DNA of 64,000 bases from Portulaca oleracea (GCA_029582165.1 CM055892.1:9241754-9305753), one strand, 5' to 3'. Positions 9,160 through 21,491 are shown, counted from the stretch's first letter. Notes: a model not told the origin generated them from the sequence alone. A program made the numbers and translations.

Positions 9160-12100
9160 ATGCAACCTCGGAGTCATAGGAATCCACCTCTTCCTCATGC
9201 AGCGGCATGGCCCCATGAGCGATCTTCTCGGTGCAACTTTGTTCCTTGCATGTAAGCGGTTCCCTCCGACCTCATTGTTCAGTCTTGGAATCACGCTGGG
9301 TTTTACCGTTCTCATGGCAAGGTAATTCTTGCATTTCTCCCCTTGTACTTATTTTAGCGTAAAAATGAGCAAGCATGAATTCATTTTCCATATCTTGTCG
9401 ATTTTTAGCTATTTTAAGTATGTTTAGATTAATGCATGCTAGGATGTTGAATGATCTTGTGCTTTGAATTTTGACCGAAAATGGACTTGCAAACCGTAAA
9501 ATGGACCAAAAAAGGAGTTTTCATTGCTCGGCCCATGAATAAAACCTAGGCGGGTTTTGTTCTTCACCCGTCGACTGGCCCATTCATCCCAAGAGCGGCC
9601 CACTAGGTGGGTTTTTATTCGGCCTGTTGGGCTGGCGCGCTTCCTGGGCCGGATGTCGTTCTGGCTAGGTCAAAACCTAGGCAGGTTTTGACTCGCATTT
9701 TTTTATTTATTTTTTGTTATTTTCCATTTGTTGTTGGACCGAATTTGGGATTGCTGGATCGCTTCATGGGCCGTGGCTGTGAGCCTAGTGTTGGTGCTGG
9801 GTCCAGCTAGGGTCCATGAAATTATGTTCAAAATGTCAATTGAGCCCCCATTTTAAATAATTTGCTGGAACTTTACCCACTGCACTTAGGAGGATAACCT
9901 GAAAACTCCTGGCATCCTGAAAGAGCCTCTTAAGGTGGCTCAATCAATCCCGGGAAACTTTGTCCATGATACTTTGACTGCGGCGGGCTTCATGCCTTTC
10001 TGGAAATGCCTGGAGGCCTGGAAGAAACGGACTTTTCGCATCATAGGTCGAGCAATGCCTGAGAGGTTGTGGGATTCAACTAACTCATTTCATTTGCCTG
10101 TGGGTGAGATGACAGTCACACCCAAAGATTCCGTTATGATTACCGGTCTTCCATGGGATGGGCAGGACGTGGTCTTTGACGCGAAGATCTCTCCAGTAGT
10201 TCTGGACATGTTGGGTCCAGTGCCTGCGCATTTGGGACAACGGCAAGGTCTCCCCAATCTCGCCTATAGGCACTTTGAATTGGCCATCCGTGATGCCAGT
10301 TTCCAAAGTTTGCCTGTAGAGCAGCGCCGCTTCATTTTCTTGGCGTATGTGATTTCTGCTACCCTTTTTGCCAACCATGGGGACAACATTTCCCTGACGT
10401 AGTTCCGAAACCTTCTCAATTTTTATAATATTCGGAATCTGAATTAGGGCAAGGCGTCTTATGCGAACTTCATCCACTGGCTTCATCGTGGTGTACGGCT
10501 CTCGCAGGATACGAACCCGGTCTATCTTCATGCAGCTCAGGCTCGTTACCAGTATGGTCCTTCCTTATGGAAGGTACTCGAGGTGTGTGCTCGAACCTTC
10601 TCTTTTCAATGCAGTTCAACCTTTCTTCCTCATTTAACATCATGTTTATGCAGTCATGGGCGTATGAGTACATCTCGGCCCTGGGCATTCGTTCAAAGAA
10701 GAACAAGACGGTACCTGCCACTGAACGGTGGACCACTGAGGGCATTCACGACAAAAAGTATAAGTCGGGGAGCCTTGACCTCATTCGTAGCATCTTGGAC
10801 AACTTGCAACCAGTATCTCTTCGTTCCTAACATCTTTCTCCCGTTTTCCTTTATATGCCATTCTTAAATGCGCCTTTCCTTTTGCAGGATCAAGTGAACT
10901 GGCATCCTTGGGCCGATTTTAACGTCGGAGGGTTACCACAACCTTTGGATCTGGTGGAGCACGACACCCGTCTTTGCCTCCTGATTGAGGGGCTTTATGG
11001 TTATGTGTGGTATTTGGGGGAGAGAGCCTTGAGGCAAATTTTGGGAGGCTACCCTGGTCTCATTCCCATGGATCCTCCGGCGCATATGTTCAAACCATGG
11101 CGGGTTGACCCAGGCGTCCTGAGGGATCTGGTTCGAGGCCAAGATTTTGACAACTTCATTCATAACGTTCCACAGGAACAATTCAATGAAGAGTTCTAGC
11201 GTTATCTTAGCCGTTTGGCTCCCCGAGTGGTATGTATCTTCCTCCCTTGTTCTTATTATATTTTGGCTGATTTCTGACCAGAAAATTTTCAGCTGGGGCC
11301 CTATGCTAAGGCCGCTGAGGTGGAGATTCCACCGGAGAGGCGAAAGATCGGCGGCTTCTTGGACGTGGAGAACAGTAGCGAGTGCTCCATGCTTCAAGCA
11401 TTTGATCGCAAACCGGTAATCCTTCATGTCATGATGCTTCCTCTTTCACTCCACACGTCGCTTATGGCTAACCTATCTTTTAGCCAAGATGGGCTTTCCT
11501 CCGGCAACTGACCAAGGAGTGGAGTACCATGGTGAAGCACATTGATCGGGCATTCACTGGCTCCGGTAGATATCGAGGTGATACTGCCAGAAGAGCCGAT
11601 ATGGAGGCTGATGTGGAGTCTGTTCCTAGGGAACTTTCTCGACGTTCTACTGCAGGTGTTCCTCGCACGGAGCGCCCCACGTCGCTCATCGGTAGGGGAA
11701 TATTCTACTCGAGGCCGACCTTGGGAAGAAGTTGGTGGATCTTCTCGTCCTCCAGTACCAGAGGGTCGCGGCAAAGGTGTCTTGATCGAGGGTCAACACG
11801 CAACTGGATCTCATCATAGCAGGTCCAGTAGTAGAGATCGCCGTCCTCCGAATATGGAAGAGGACATGGCTCAGATGTCCCTGGAGGAGCCACTTGGTCA
11901 GGGGGGATCGTATCACAGTGCTGGATATGGTGGTGATACTCAGCCCCATTCCTACTGGGTGGAGGATGCTTCCGAGTCAAACGCCACATACCGGCCTTCT
12001 CATTCTCGTCGTACTCCAGCTTCAGCGCGCTCTGCTCGTCGCGGTCGGGAGATAGTGGTGAGGGACCGTGACTCAAGTTCATCCGTAGGGTATCCTGGCA

Positions 12101-12372
12101 GTCAAGCCCTAGCAGATGACGTTACTTCACATCCTGCATCCTATGATGCTTCTCCTTTTGGTTCTGGTTCTGCAGGATGGCCTGTCTCTGCACCTGGGAT
12201 GGGTCCATCATGGCCCATGGGTTCTCAAGAATGGTCTGTGCCTCAACACTCTTGGCTGGGAGGACCTGCTTCTTCTGGTTGGCCAGCCCCCGGTTATGGA
12301 ACTGGTCCTGTATGGCCTACTCTATCTATTGAGTGGCAGGTTTCCAATCATTCCTGGCTGGCTGCTTCATAG
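9160..12372 (+). pseudogene. PMD (plant mobile domain) gene of B, six exons, with stops
   Basis: It is antisense to B. Exon 1 is 9160-9321 (54 codons, MQPRSHRNPP..); introns are 9322-9889, 10583-10653, 10813-10887, 11230-11292 and 11416-11483, all GT..AG. Exon 2 carries the PMD core: ERLWDSTNSFHLPVGEMTV, MITGLPWDG, GLPNLAYRHFE, RFIFLAYVISATLFA. Later exons carry SWAYEYISALGIRSKK, WHPWADFNVGG and YLGERALRQILGGYPG. The last exon encodes a Ser/Pro/Trp-rich tail with repeats of the type SGWP..GPSWPMGSQEWS, ending WLAAS at a stop. PMD proteins such as MAIN and MAIL1 are nuclear plant proteins, and PMD copies are known in transposable elements; the role here is unknown. Defects: a stop in exon 1, two Trp-to-stop changes (near 10401 and 10446) and a frameshift in the last exon. 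The same exon layout occurs in C2. Confidence 0.75.
9541..9689 (+). repeat. Dyads inside PMD intron 1 of B
   Basis: AAAACCTAGGCGGGTTTT at 9541-9558, a degenerate copy near 9599 and AAAACCTAGGCAGGTTTT at 9672-9689 (GTC/GAC arm extension), interspersed with GGCCCA/TGGGCC. C2 has three dyads at matching places in its intron 1 (49835, 49917, 49994). Confidence 0.8.
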
Positions 12373-12954
12373 AAGCACTCTGTGTCTTCACCGTCGAGCG
12401 TACATCCCGGAGTGCCTGACTGTGCCATCACCTCCGTCGCATCGCTCGCGGTCTGACATTACTACTCCTGGGACACCTATTTTGGCACGGCCGGTACTTC
12501 CAACGCTAGAGCTTCAAATGCGGGCGGAAACTTGGCAGAGGACAACGACGATTAAGGCTCCATGTGGAGATAACAAAACATGCAATGCAATGCAAGACCT
12601 CCTTTTTTTAATTTTTTATTATGCAAGACTCTTTGTAACATATTATTTTATGCAAGACTTGGTGAATGCACAGCTTTGACGTTTTATTAATGCAATTTTG
12701 AGTGATTTTCTATATGACGGGATTGATCCCAATTAATCCCGCTTCCCCAAAAAGAAAAGAAAATAAAAAAGAACCAAAAACTTAAGTGCCGGAGGTAACT
12801 CGAGCAAAAATTTCAGAATCAAGCATCATTGGGTCGATAACAAAACCCGAGATATCAAAAATACACAAATGGGCCGGTTGAAGCCAAAGGGAAGAGCTCA
12901 AACAAAACAACAATCTAATGGGTCACGGCAAGTGAAAATGGACCAGGGCCGCTT
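12373..12954 (+). other. PMD 3' end and spacer before the aORF2 promoter in B
   Basis: After the stop at about 12370 an in-frame stretch (SSPSSVHPG.., then YYSWDTYFGTAGTSN..GGNLAEDNDD to about 12555) resembles the 64-codon frame found at the same place in all C2 units. It may be a former C-terminal extension or a second small exon. The rest is AT-rich spacer with GGATTGATCCC/GGGATTAATTGG-like sequence shared with C2; no gene seen. Confidence 0.5.
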
Positions 12955-13154
12955 AAAACCTAGGTGGGTTTTAAGCAGCCGTAGAAGCGAACTGGCTGGT
13001 CAGAGTCGCTGAAGTTAAAACCTAGGCGGGTTTTAACTTTTTTTTTTGCTAGCCGTTGGGAGGGACTTGAATCATGGGATGTGATGGCAACGGCTACATG
13101 ATCACTTGATGACCGATTTGCTCCATTTTGATCATGGATGAAGGTGTATAAATA
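12955..13154 (+). promoter_or_regulatory. Promoter of antisense gene aORF2 in B
   Basis: Dyads at 12955-12972 (arms extended by GCTT/AAGC) and 13017-13034 (arms extended by AAGTT/AACTT) precede a TATA box, TATAAATA, at 13147-13154; the ATG is at 13248. The C2 units have the same arrangement on the minus strand. Confidence 0.65.
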
Positions 13155-13247
13155 CCTCATCCTATGCATATGGTCATCACTCATCATCTTCACTTTGCAT
13201 CCTTCACCGAAATTCCTCCAAAATCACGAAAAATCCTCCTAACTCTC

Positions 13248-14619
13248 ATGGCTTTTGATAAGAAACTCGCTACTTGGATGAGCACTTTGTCAAGAGAAAA
13301 GAAGAAAGAGCTCGGGAGATATAATCTGACGAGCATGCTGAGAGTCCAGCAAGTGAGAGTCAACCATGACTGTCTCCGTGCGGCGGAGACTTATTGGGAT
13401 CGAAGATGCATGTTTTCCGCTTTTCATTGAAGGAGCTATGTCCGCTTCCTAAAGAGTGGTCTTCAATTCTCGGAACGAATCACTTCGCACGTCCGACGTC
13501 ACCTCCAATATATACCGACGATGCTAAACAATACAAGGAGCTGTTATGCCTTCCATCCCGGGTCATAGGAAGCGCACTTTTCGGCGATAAGGTACATTTC
13601 CAAACTATCGTCAAATACTTTCAATCTCCTGACACTTTAGAATATGGTCCAGTGATACGAGTACAAGAACTCGTATTATGTCTCCTTGGAGAATTCTGCT
13701 TCTACCACGGTGGGCGAAGAACCAGACCAGCGGGCCTGATCCAGATTGTTGAAGACATGGCCCGAGGTTATAACTAAGTGTCGTTGATGCTAGCGGAAAC
13801 TATGATGGGTTATAACTTTCAATCTCCTGACACTTTAGAATATGGTCCAGAACATGAACTTCGTGGGAGCCCCCTACTTCTTCAGGTACATTTTCTTCTT
13901 CCTTCCTTTCCTTCTCCTTTTGTGTGTTTGCCTACTGCCCGTAAAACCTAGGCGGGTTTTAGGCCCCCTTTTTTTCCATTAGTTAGGGAATAATTGGCAT
14001 GCAATTGTAACCCGTGCTAACTGTTGTTGGTAGATATGGCTGATGGAGCATTATGAGCCTCATCGAGGAGCCTCAAACTTCTTCGGCACTTGCGAATTTT
14101 GAGTGATTTTCTTCAGCACATTCCTGAATATGTGACTAGCGATTTTCGCAACGCCTATGTATGCATCGCTAGTTTGACGCATATGACTTTCTACTTCCCG
14201 GAGCGGGTGCGACGATAGATCGTGGCTCTGTGATGAAGTCATGGTTGTGTGAAGCTCCCGAGCAATTGAAGATTCGTGGCTCAGTGATGAAGTCATGGTT
14301 GAAGTATTGGGAATGAAGGCAGACCCTTAAGACTCCACCAAAGGCACATATATCGCAGTTCGCCAAATCTCGCCGTGCCAGAGAGGCGAGAAGAGAGATA
14401 ACATCTATGAGGGAAAGATTGGGTCCTCATTCATCAGTAAAGGACCGTCTTGGTGTAAAAGTCACAGCAAAAGACCGACTTGGTCCGAGGGTGGAGACGC
14501 GAAAACCACTTAAGCGGACCTACAAACCTAAGGACAAGGAGATGGACCCAAACGAACCTAGAGACATGGAGGTTGATCATGAGCCCACTGGCGAAGTGGA
14601 AAAAATGAAGAAATATTAG
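13248..14619 (+). pseudogene. aORF2 of B: DUF7745/PMD-like protein, broken
   Basis: It starts MAFDKKLATWMSTLSREKKK and contains MHVFRFSLKELCPLPKEWSS, YKELLCLPSRVIGSALFGDK and VLCLLGEFCFYHGGRR, a domain I associate with the DUF7745/plant-mobile-like proteins of plant retroelements (name uncertain). Intron 13885-14033 starts after SPLLLQ and contains a dyad at 13943. The exon 2 part has lost about 80 codons relative to C2. The C-terminus, rich in Lys/Arg, has three DRLG-type repeats (MRERLGP, KDRLGVK, KDRLGPR) and ends at 14617. Breaks: a small deletion near 13400 that shifts the frame, a stop after MARGYN, a 34-bp copied insertion at 13817-13850 and a 27-bp local duplication around 14220/14275. 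The role is unknown; the basic tail could suggest nucleic-acid contact (inference). Confidence 0.65.
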
Positions 14620-14872
14620 AAGATGAATGGAAGTGAAGGAACTGAACTTCTTTGCCAGAATAAACTTTTATTTAATTACGCGCCTTATGAATTTTCTTAT
14701 TTACAAGCAGTGTACTTGCATATTAATCATTAATAAAAGAAGAAGTATTATTTATTATTATTGTGTTCTTGCAAACTTTATTTTTCCTTCTTTTTTATGA
14801 GCATATATTGAATATTCACCAAGTGTCTGAAAATTGGTTTTCCAGTTGCTTGTCTATATTAAACATAACAAG
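14620..14872. other. Convergent 3' spacer between aORF2 and pol of B
   Basis: AT-rich, noncoding, matching C2 32457-32692. The last bases of B's pol (minus-strand stop near 14858) are recognisable, then about 190 bp of pol are missing and element F begins. Confidence 0.6.
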
Positions 14873-15889
14873 TGAAGGGAATCCACCAATGGGGAAGTGC
14901 CACGTGGGTTGCTCCTATTGGTCTTCCTTGTCATCCAATTGGTCGAGTACTTCATGGTGAAGATATGTATTAGCTTAATCTAATGTAATTAGCTTAATTA
15001 AGGACGTTTAGGAGGTTTCTTCGTCATTAGGAAACCTCACTCTAGATTACTTTTCAGCTACTTATGTGCTTGTGTGCTTGGTTGCTTGCATGCTTCCAGC
15101 CGAGCCTCTATATATATGAACCTTTGTATTTTGAAGCTCAACAACTCATATGAAATATAAACACACCGAGAGGTTCATCTAGTTTGTGAGTGTCTTAAAC
15201 TCTCATTTCTACTTCTGTAACTTGATTTGGCTAATCAAGCAGGTGATTGGTAGAGCTTAATCAACTTCTTAGAAGGTGAATTCTGTAACTAAGAAGGAGA
15301 TTAAGAAGCCCTCGTGAGTATTGGTCATGGTGAGTCTGTATTGATCATTATTCACTTGTTCAAACTATAGATTGAAGCGTGTTGTGTCTGTATCGCTCCC
15401 AATCTTTAGTTATATCCATTTAGTTCCTGCATTTTCCAATTGTTGTTGTTAAGTTCAGTCTACTTGAATGAATTCTCGAATCCCTCATATGTCCTTCACA
15501 TCATTTTACATTCGTAGCTATTGATATCATCCTTTGGCCTTGTGTATTTGAATCCATGTAAGGTCCTTAAGCTAGTCTTCTTGAATCCTTCGTGTGTATT
15601 TTATGGTTATATGGGGTGAATGAACCGAAGTTCTTGCTGTCGTTCTTAAGATAAATTATCATTTGCTTTTGTTCTCTCTCGTTTGATCTGGTTCTAAATG
15701 TCCTTCATGAGTCCTTGTTATTATGTGGAATATATAAGCTTGGTTCTCTCGTCATTCTGGAGATAAATACATCATTTGTCGCTGTTTTCCCTCCTTTGTT
15801 GGGTTATTTGAGTCATACGTGAGGTCCTTGGTGTCATATGATGTTTTCCAGCTGGCTGAGTTAAAGGTCCTTGGGTCTGGGATACATCA
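14873..15889 (+). repeat. Left LTR of F
   Basis: It starts TGAAGGGAATCCACC and ends GGGATACATCA; about 1017 bp. It matches 18688-19702 with scattered substitutions. It contains TATATATATGAACC near 15110 as a TATA candidate. Confidence 0.85.
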
Positions 15890-15894
15890 TAATT

Positions 15895-15906
15895 TGGTAT
15901 CAGAGC
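15895..15906 (+). promoter_or_regulatory. Primer binding site of F
   Basis: TGGTATCAGAGC, complementary to the 3' end of initiator-Met tRNA, five bases after the LTR end. Confidence 0.85.
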
Positions 15907-15989
15907 TTGACTACTCTCCGGGTGGTTAAGTTTCCATTTAGCCTAAACAAAATTCCTTTTTATTTCCTTCCACAAAAAGAACCTTAGCC

Positions 15990-16658
15990 ATGTTGTCCAC
16001 CAAACCTTCATCTCAAATGAATGATAAGATTTTGAAGGAGAAAAAGAGATTAAAGAGAATAAAACGTGAGTTTGATCTCCTTGATCTCAAGAAGCTACAG
16101 TTGGAAATGGCGTGGTATGAGTTTATCCATGATTCAAAGAAGGCATGTGAACCACCTTTGGTTCACGAGGAGGAACATCAAGTTCAGGAGGATGTAGAGA
16201 TTAACTTTGATCTCCCTCCAGAATTTGATAACATTGAAGAAGTTGATGAGGCCCTTTTTTAGTCTTTTCAGGTTCAATATCAAAAGGATGAGCAAGAGGT
16301 CGATTTTGATCTCCCTCCTAGATTTGATAAAAGTGAAGATGCTGAAGAGATCTTTGAGGCTCAAAGAGATGAAGATTACACTGCCGAACTTCCTTTCAAT
16401 CTTGCTGATCCGGAGGTTGAGGACTGTATGTCCTTGACACAGTCAACGACCTTGGGATCCTGTCAGCCAATGACATTGGCAGAATCTCAACCTCAGTTTG
16501 AGATCATGAACATCATGACATCTATGGGTTCTACAAGGATGAGAATGGAGAATGAAGCTTCCAGTGGCTTTAACGTTGAGTTGGTTGATTTCCAACCAAG
16601 GTCACTTCTATGGGTGAACTTGGAGATGACAAGAAGACCAAAGCGAAAGAGGTGGAAG
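15990..16658 (+). pseudogene. Unrecognised acidic ORF of F
   Basis: It starts MLSTKPSSQMNDKILKEKKR and is Lys/Glu-rich with a coiled-coil look in the first 45 residues. It then has two acidic repeats, INFDLPPEFD and VDFDLPPRFD, separated by a TAG at 16261. Homology-like composition continues in another frame. It occupies the gag position but shows no Gag domain or zinc knuckle. I do not recognise it. Confidence 0.4.
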
Positions 16659-16681
16659 TGAAGGAGGTCAAAGTATGAGGA

Positions 16682-17943
16682 ATGGAGTATCAAGCCCCCT
16701 ACAAGCCCATGGAGGAGCTCATTGTCTTTATTGGTAATGTTAATTTTCCAGCCTTGATCCTTTTCAAATTAATTGGTGTCCAATATTTTGGTCAAGGTAT
16801 GGGATCTCAAGAATGTCCTTGCTTCTTTATTTTGTTGGGCATGAATGAAATGTACTTGGGAATACTTTGGTCTGTTGGGAGTTTCATGAATGCATGTTTT
16901 GTGAAATTTCATGTGCCTTGGTGTCTTGTTGAGAAGGTTGTTGTGATTATAGAACTTTGGATGAATAAAGATAGTAGAATAGAAGTGGAGTCATATTATC
17001 TTGATTTTGTGAGCTTTGATGATGTTTGTTGTGGTTTAGTTTAGAGTGTTGTTAAGTCCTTGATCTCATGCTCTATGTTGGAGAATATGCCTTGGTTGTT
17101 TATTGAGGAAGTTATGCTAGGAAACACATTGTTGCGTAATGCCCTCACCATGCTTGGCAATAGAAGCACTTATATCGAATACCCTTCTGCTCAAATTATC
17201 AATCGTTCTACCTCGAGGTCCTTGAGACAGCCAAGCTTTGATCTACATATCCCCAACCAACCTTGGTTTTTTTTAACCCTACCATCACCCAACCACTTAA
17301 ACCCCCACTGTCCTTAGCCCACAAAACAGCCTCTAAAGCCCCACAGAAACCCCTCATACCAAATAACTTCTTTTTCAACAAGGGGAGTTCCCAAACCTAC
17401 TTTCCATACCCCTTTTTCTCCACATTACTATCCTCCACAAAGGGGCAAACCCTCATAACCCACGACCCTAGGTTTCCATCCTCGAACCTATGGTTTCTGA
17501 AAATCCCTGACAGGGTTGAGGACCTTATTCTGATCAATGACTTGTTGGTCCTCAAGGGGATACGTGACTTGTCTCAGGTTTACCCTAACGGTCTACCCCC
17601 AAGCCTTACCTTACAAAGGACGTTACAAAAACCTTTTGACCCCGGTATCATTTTTCCCACGCAACCCAGCCACTTAAAGAACCCCAATAAGGCCATCAAG
17701 ATCCTAAGGTTGATGGTTGTGTTTCATGTTGAATGGATGGGTAGCATATCAATGCAATGTCTGGGACGTCTTGCTAGTACCATGATTGATGGTGAGGCAA
17801 AGGCATATGGGAGAAAGAGTGATTCTACCAAGTTGTTGCTAAGGCTAGATTACTCATTTGACGTCCTTGGGATGAACAATGTTCGTTGGTTAACAAATGA
17901 AACCTTGGTGAATTTGTTGAATTGCTTTATGTTCTCAATGTCT
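16682..17943 (+). other. Internal region of F with unrecognised ORFs
   Basis: Frames at 16682-17041 (MEYQAPYKPMEELIVFIGNV..) and 17263-17943 (with ITHDPRFPSSNLWFLKIPDR) are long for chance but match no retrotransposon protein I know. Pro-rich, low-complexity composition. They could be remnants of a captured gene or chance frames; 17944-18687 is noncoding. Confidence 0.35.
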
Positions 17944-18687
17944 TAATGCGGCTCGAGAGTCGAATGTATTGTTCTTGTTTTGAGCAAATTGAAGTTGACC
18001 CTTATGATGATGGTTCGATATCAATGTCCTTAAGGACATACTATTCTAAAGAAGAAAACCATCCAAGTTTGAGGACAAAATTTTCTCAACTTGGGGGTAT
18101 GATGGGAATCAACCTTCACCAACTCATATGGTGCAAGCATGCTTGGAGGTCATTCAGGAGTACAAGAAGGGCAAGGGCGTAGATGGAGGTCATTCACCCT
18201 ACATGACTCCTTCATTAACTCAACACTAGGACCCTTTTTGAAGGGAATCGGTCTAAACATGCCCAAGTCACCCAAGCTTGTTACTTAGCCGTGGGAGAAA
18301 TCAAGAAAGGAGTTGGTCATTTGCCAGATCAAGGTCCTTTATCCTATTGGACAACTTCGGTATTTGTTTCAATATATCAAGATTGAGGCTTCTCCTCCAA
18401 TTTGTCGCAAGGAAGCTTTTGAAGTATGTTGTTCAAGCTTTTCATAATGCCCAAGATTGCATGGTCTGAAGGTCATTTGGGTCCTACACAGCCATTTGCT
18501 TCTTGAATGGCGATTAACCTTTATCCGGGGTCTGTTTGATATTTTGGTGTTCTTTCAAGGTTATTTTGGTCTTTTTTCTTGGTATTCGGTTTTTTCATAT
18601 TATGGGATGACCAAGGAGGGTTCCAGCTGACTTTGGAACAAAACCACTTGTGTTTCTTCACTTGTCTTGCACGGATTGGAATCTAAG

Positions 18688-19702
18688 TGAAGGGAATCCC
18701 ACCAATGGGGAAGTGCCACGTGGGTTGCTCCTATTGGTCTTCCTTGCCATCCAATTGGACGAGTACTTCATGGTGATGATATGTATTAGCTAAATCTAAT
18801 GCAATTAGCTTAATTAAGGACGTTTAGGAGGTTTCTTCGTCATTAGGAAACCTCACTCTAGATTACTTTTCAGCTACTTATGTGCTTGTGTGCTTGGTTG
18901 CTTGCATGCTTCCAGCCGAGCCTCTATATATATGAACCTTTGTATTTTGAAGCTCAACAACTCATATGAAATATAAACACACCGAGAGGTTCATCTAGTT
19001 TGTGAGTGTCTTAAACTCTCATTTCTACTTCTGTAACTTGATTTGCTTAAGCAAGCAGGTGATTGGTAGAGCTTAATCAACTTCTTAGAAGGTGACTTCT
19101 GTAACTAAGAAGGAGCTTAAGAAGCCCTCGTGAGTATTGGTCATGGTGAGTCTGTATTGATCATTATTCACTTGTTCAAACTATAGATTGAAGCGTGGTG
19201 TGTCTGTATCGCTCCCAATCTTTACTTATATCTATTTAGTTCCTGTATTTTCCAATTGTTGTTGTTAAGTTCATTCCACTTGAATGAATTCTCGAATCCC
19301 TCATATTTCCTTCACATTATTTTACATTTGTAGCTGTTGATATCATCCTTTGGCCTTGTTTATCTGAATCCACATAAGGTCCTTAAGCTAGTCTTGGATC
19401 CTTCATGTGTATTTTATGGTTATATGGGGTGAATGAACAGAAGTTCTTGCTGCCGTTCTTAAGATAAATCATCATTTGCTTTTGTTCTCTCTCGTTTGAT
19501 CTGGTTTTGAATGTCCTTCGTGAGTCCTTGCTATTATGTGCCATATATAAGCTTGGTTCTCTCGTCATTCTAGAGATAAATACATCATTTGTGGCTGTTT
19601 TCCCTCCTTTGTTGGGTTATTTGAGTCATACATGAGGTCCTTGGTGTCATATGATGTTTTCCGGCTGGCTGAGTTAAAGGTCCTTGGGTCTGGGATACAG
19701 CA
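18688..19702 (+). repeat. Right LTR of F
   Basis: It starts TGAAGGGAATCCCACC and ends GGGATACAGCA; about 1015 bp, nearly the same as the left LTR. Directly after it B's integrase resumes on the minus strand (KEMRAP frame). Confidence 0.85.
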
Positions 19703-20760
19703 GGGGCCCTCATCTCCTTAAGCACCAGATCACGTTCTTGAAGTGACCGACTTTTCACTTTCTTATTAAAAGCACCAATGATCCTACTTTGGTACATTTG
19801 CACATTATGCAACGCCCTTAACCGCCTTTCGTCCATCAACATTAACTCCTCGAACCTTCCCCTAGCCCATTCTGCTTCCGGCAATTGGCTTTCTGCAACT
19901 ATATGTAATGAAGGGATTGCTAATTCAATCGGAAGGACTGCTTCCATCCCATACACTAATGAATATGGTGTCGCTCCTGTGGAAATTCGTATAGAGGTTC
20001 GGTATCCCCATAAGGCGAATACTAATTTGTCTGGCCAATCTTTGTAAGTGACCACCATTTTCTTAATGATTCCCGCCACCGTTTTATTAGCCGCTTCCAC
20101 AGCTCCATTAGCTTGAGGTGAAGACCGGTGATTCTGAATTTTGTAAGTGGTGAGCAAAACCTCCATTTCTTTTCGAAAGTGACTCCCGTTATCACTGATG
20201 ATTTCATGAGGCACTCCATATCGGCATATGATGTTCTGAAGGGTGAATTTGGCCACTTGTTTGGATGTGAGTTTGGCAAAAGACGCTGCCTCCACCCATT
20301 TAGTGAAGTAATCGATGGCGACCCGGATGTATTCATGCCCTCCTGTTCCGGTTGGGTATCTTGCCAATGATGTCGATACCCCACACCGAGAATGGCCACG
20401 GAGATGTCAATGTAGTCAAATATGAAGGAGGTTGATGTTGCAGATTGGCATACTCCTGACATTTGTGGCATCTTCGAACAAAATTTAAGCAGTCTGCCTC
20501 TATAGTAGTCCAATAATAACCAGCCCTCTGAATCTTCTTTGCTAGCATGCGCCCGTTCATGTGAGATCCACACTCTCCTCTGTGTATCATAGCCATAACT
20601 TCCTTTGCACTCTGGGCATCGATACACAACAAATTGATGCCTGTAGGTGACTTCTTGTACAGACGATCTTGGATCAAGCAGTATTGTGCTGCTAGGGACC
20701 TGATTGCCTGCTGCCCTCGAGCATCTAACTCAGCCGGATATTCTCCCTTACGAAGAAAAT
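19703..20760 (-). pseudogene. Integrase of B (Pol C-terminal part)
   Basis: The H2C2 zinc-binding part (HRGECGSHMNGR..CHKC) is at about 20600-20450. The catalytic core follows with AIDYFTKW (first Asp), ISDNGSHF (second Asp) and GAVEAANK (Glu). The C-terminal part contains LWGYRTSIR, PYSLVYGMEAVLPIEL and LQERDLVLKEMRAP. A frameshift lies near 20340, between SVWGIDIIGKIP and the core. The last ~60 codons are cut off by element F. This is the same family as C2's integrase. Confidence 0.85.
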
Positions 20761-21491
20761 TGTATATGTCAAGGAACCATCCTCAGTCCCTTCTTCTTGT
20801 GTGTCCATGGCGCAGACATATGCCGGTTCAGAGTATCGCTCTACTATTATTGGTAGCTGGAGCGTGCCTGATGGGATTGATATCATCGAAGATAACTTGG
20901 CCAGAGCGTGGGCCAATTCATTGTGATCCCTATAAAGGTATTGAAAGCTAATTTGCTCAAACTGGTCAGCAAGTCCCAAGAGCTTCTGCTGATAAGCCAA
21001 GAGGCACTCACTTTGAACCTTCCATGTGTTCTTAGTAGGGGTGAGCGGGACCGGGATCCCGACAATTTTCGGAGGTCCCGGTCCCGGTCCCGGTCCCGGT
21101 CCCGGTTGTGACCGGGAGTAAAGTTTTGCTCCCGGTCCCGGCCTCGGTTGTAACCGGGGGCAAACATTTGCTCTCGCTTCCGGTCCCACCGGGACCGGGA
21201 AATCAACCGGGAATTTCTTGATCCCGATTTCTTAATTCTTTTTTTACCCAATACTTGATTTATTTCCATAAAAACCAACATAAATTATACAAGTTTTCTC
21301 TAATTGCACAAATGTGTGCGCCGGTTTGTTTACATAACCATTTTTTCTTATATTAAAATTACGCATTATCTAATACATAACGTTTTTTCCGGAAAAAATA
21401 TGTTAAGTTCGAAAAAATAATAAATAAAATAAATCTAAGAGCGAACATAAATTAAATTAAACAAGTTTATCAATCATCATAAAGTCACTTG

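Larger units (their letters stand above)
14873..19702 (+). mobile_element. Element F: non-autonomous LTR retrotransposon without gag/pol
   Basis: Two near-identical ~1-kb LTRs flank 2.8 kb. A tRNA-iMet primer site follows the left LTR, so the element is plus-strand. I recognise no gag, protease, RT, RNase H or integrase inside. It sits in the integrase C-terminus of B, where about 190 bp of B are missing; the flanks (CATAACAAG and GGGGCCC) show no clear target duplication, so insertion came with a deletion or was followed by one. A LARD-type element moved in trans is the likely reading. Confidence 0.75.

Noticed and set aside
9160..12372. PMD gene as a normal host gene
   Set aside because: The same gene with the same introns occurs in C2 at the same place and orientation relative to pol, and it lies inside element B; it also carries stops.
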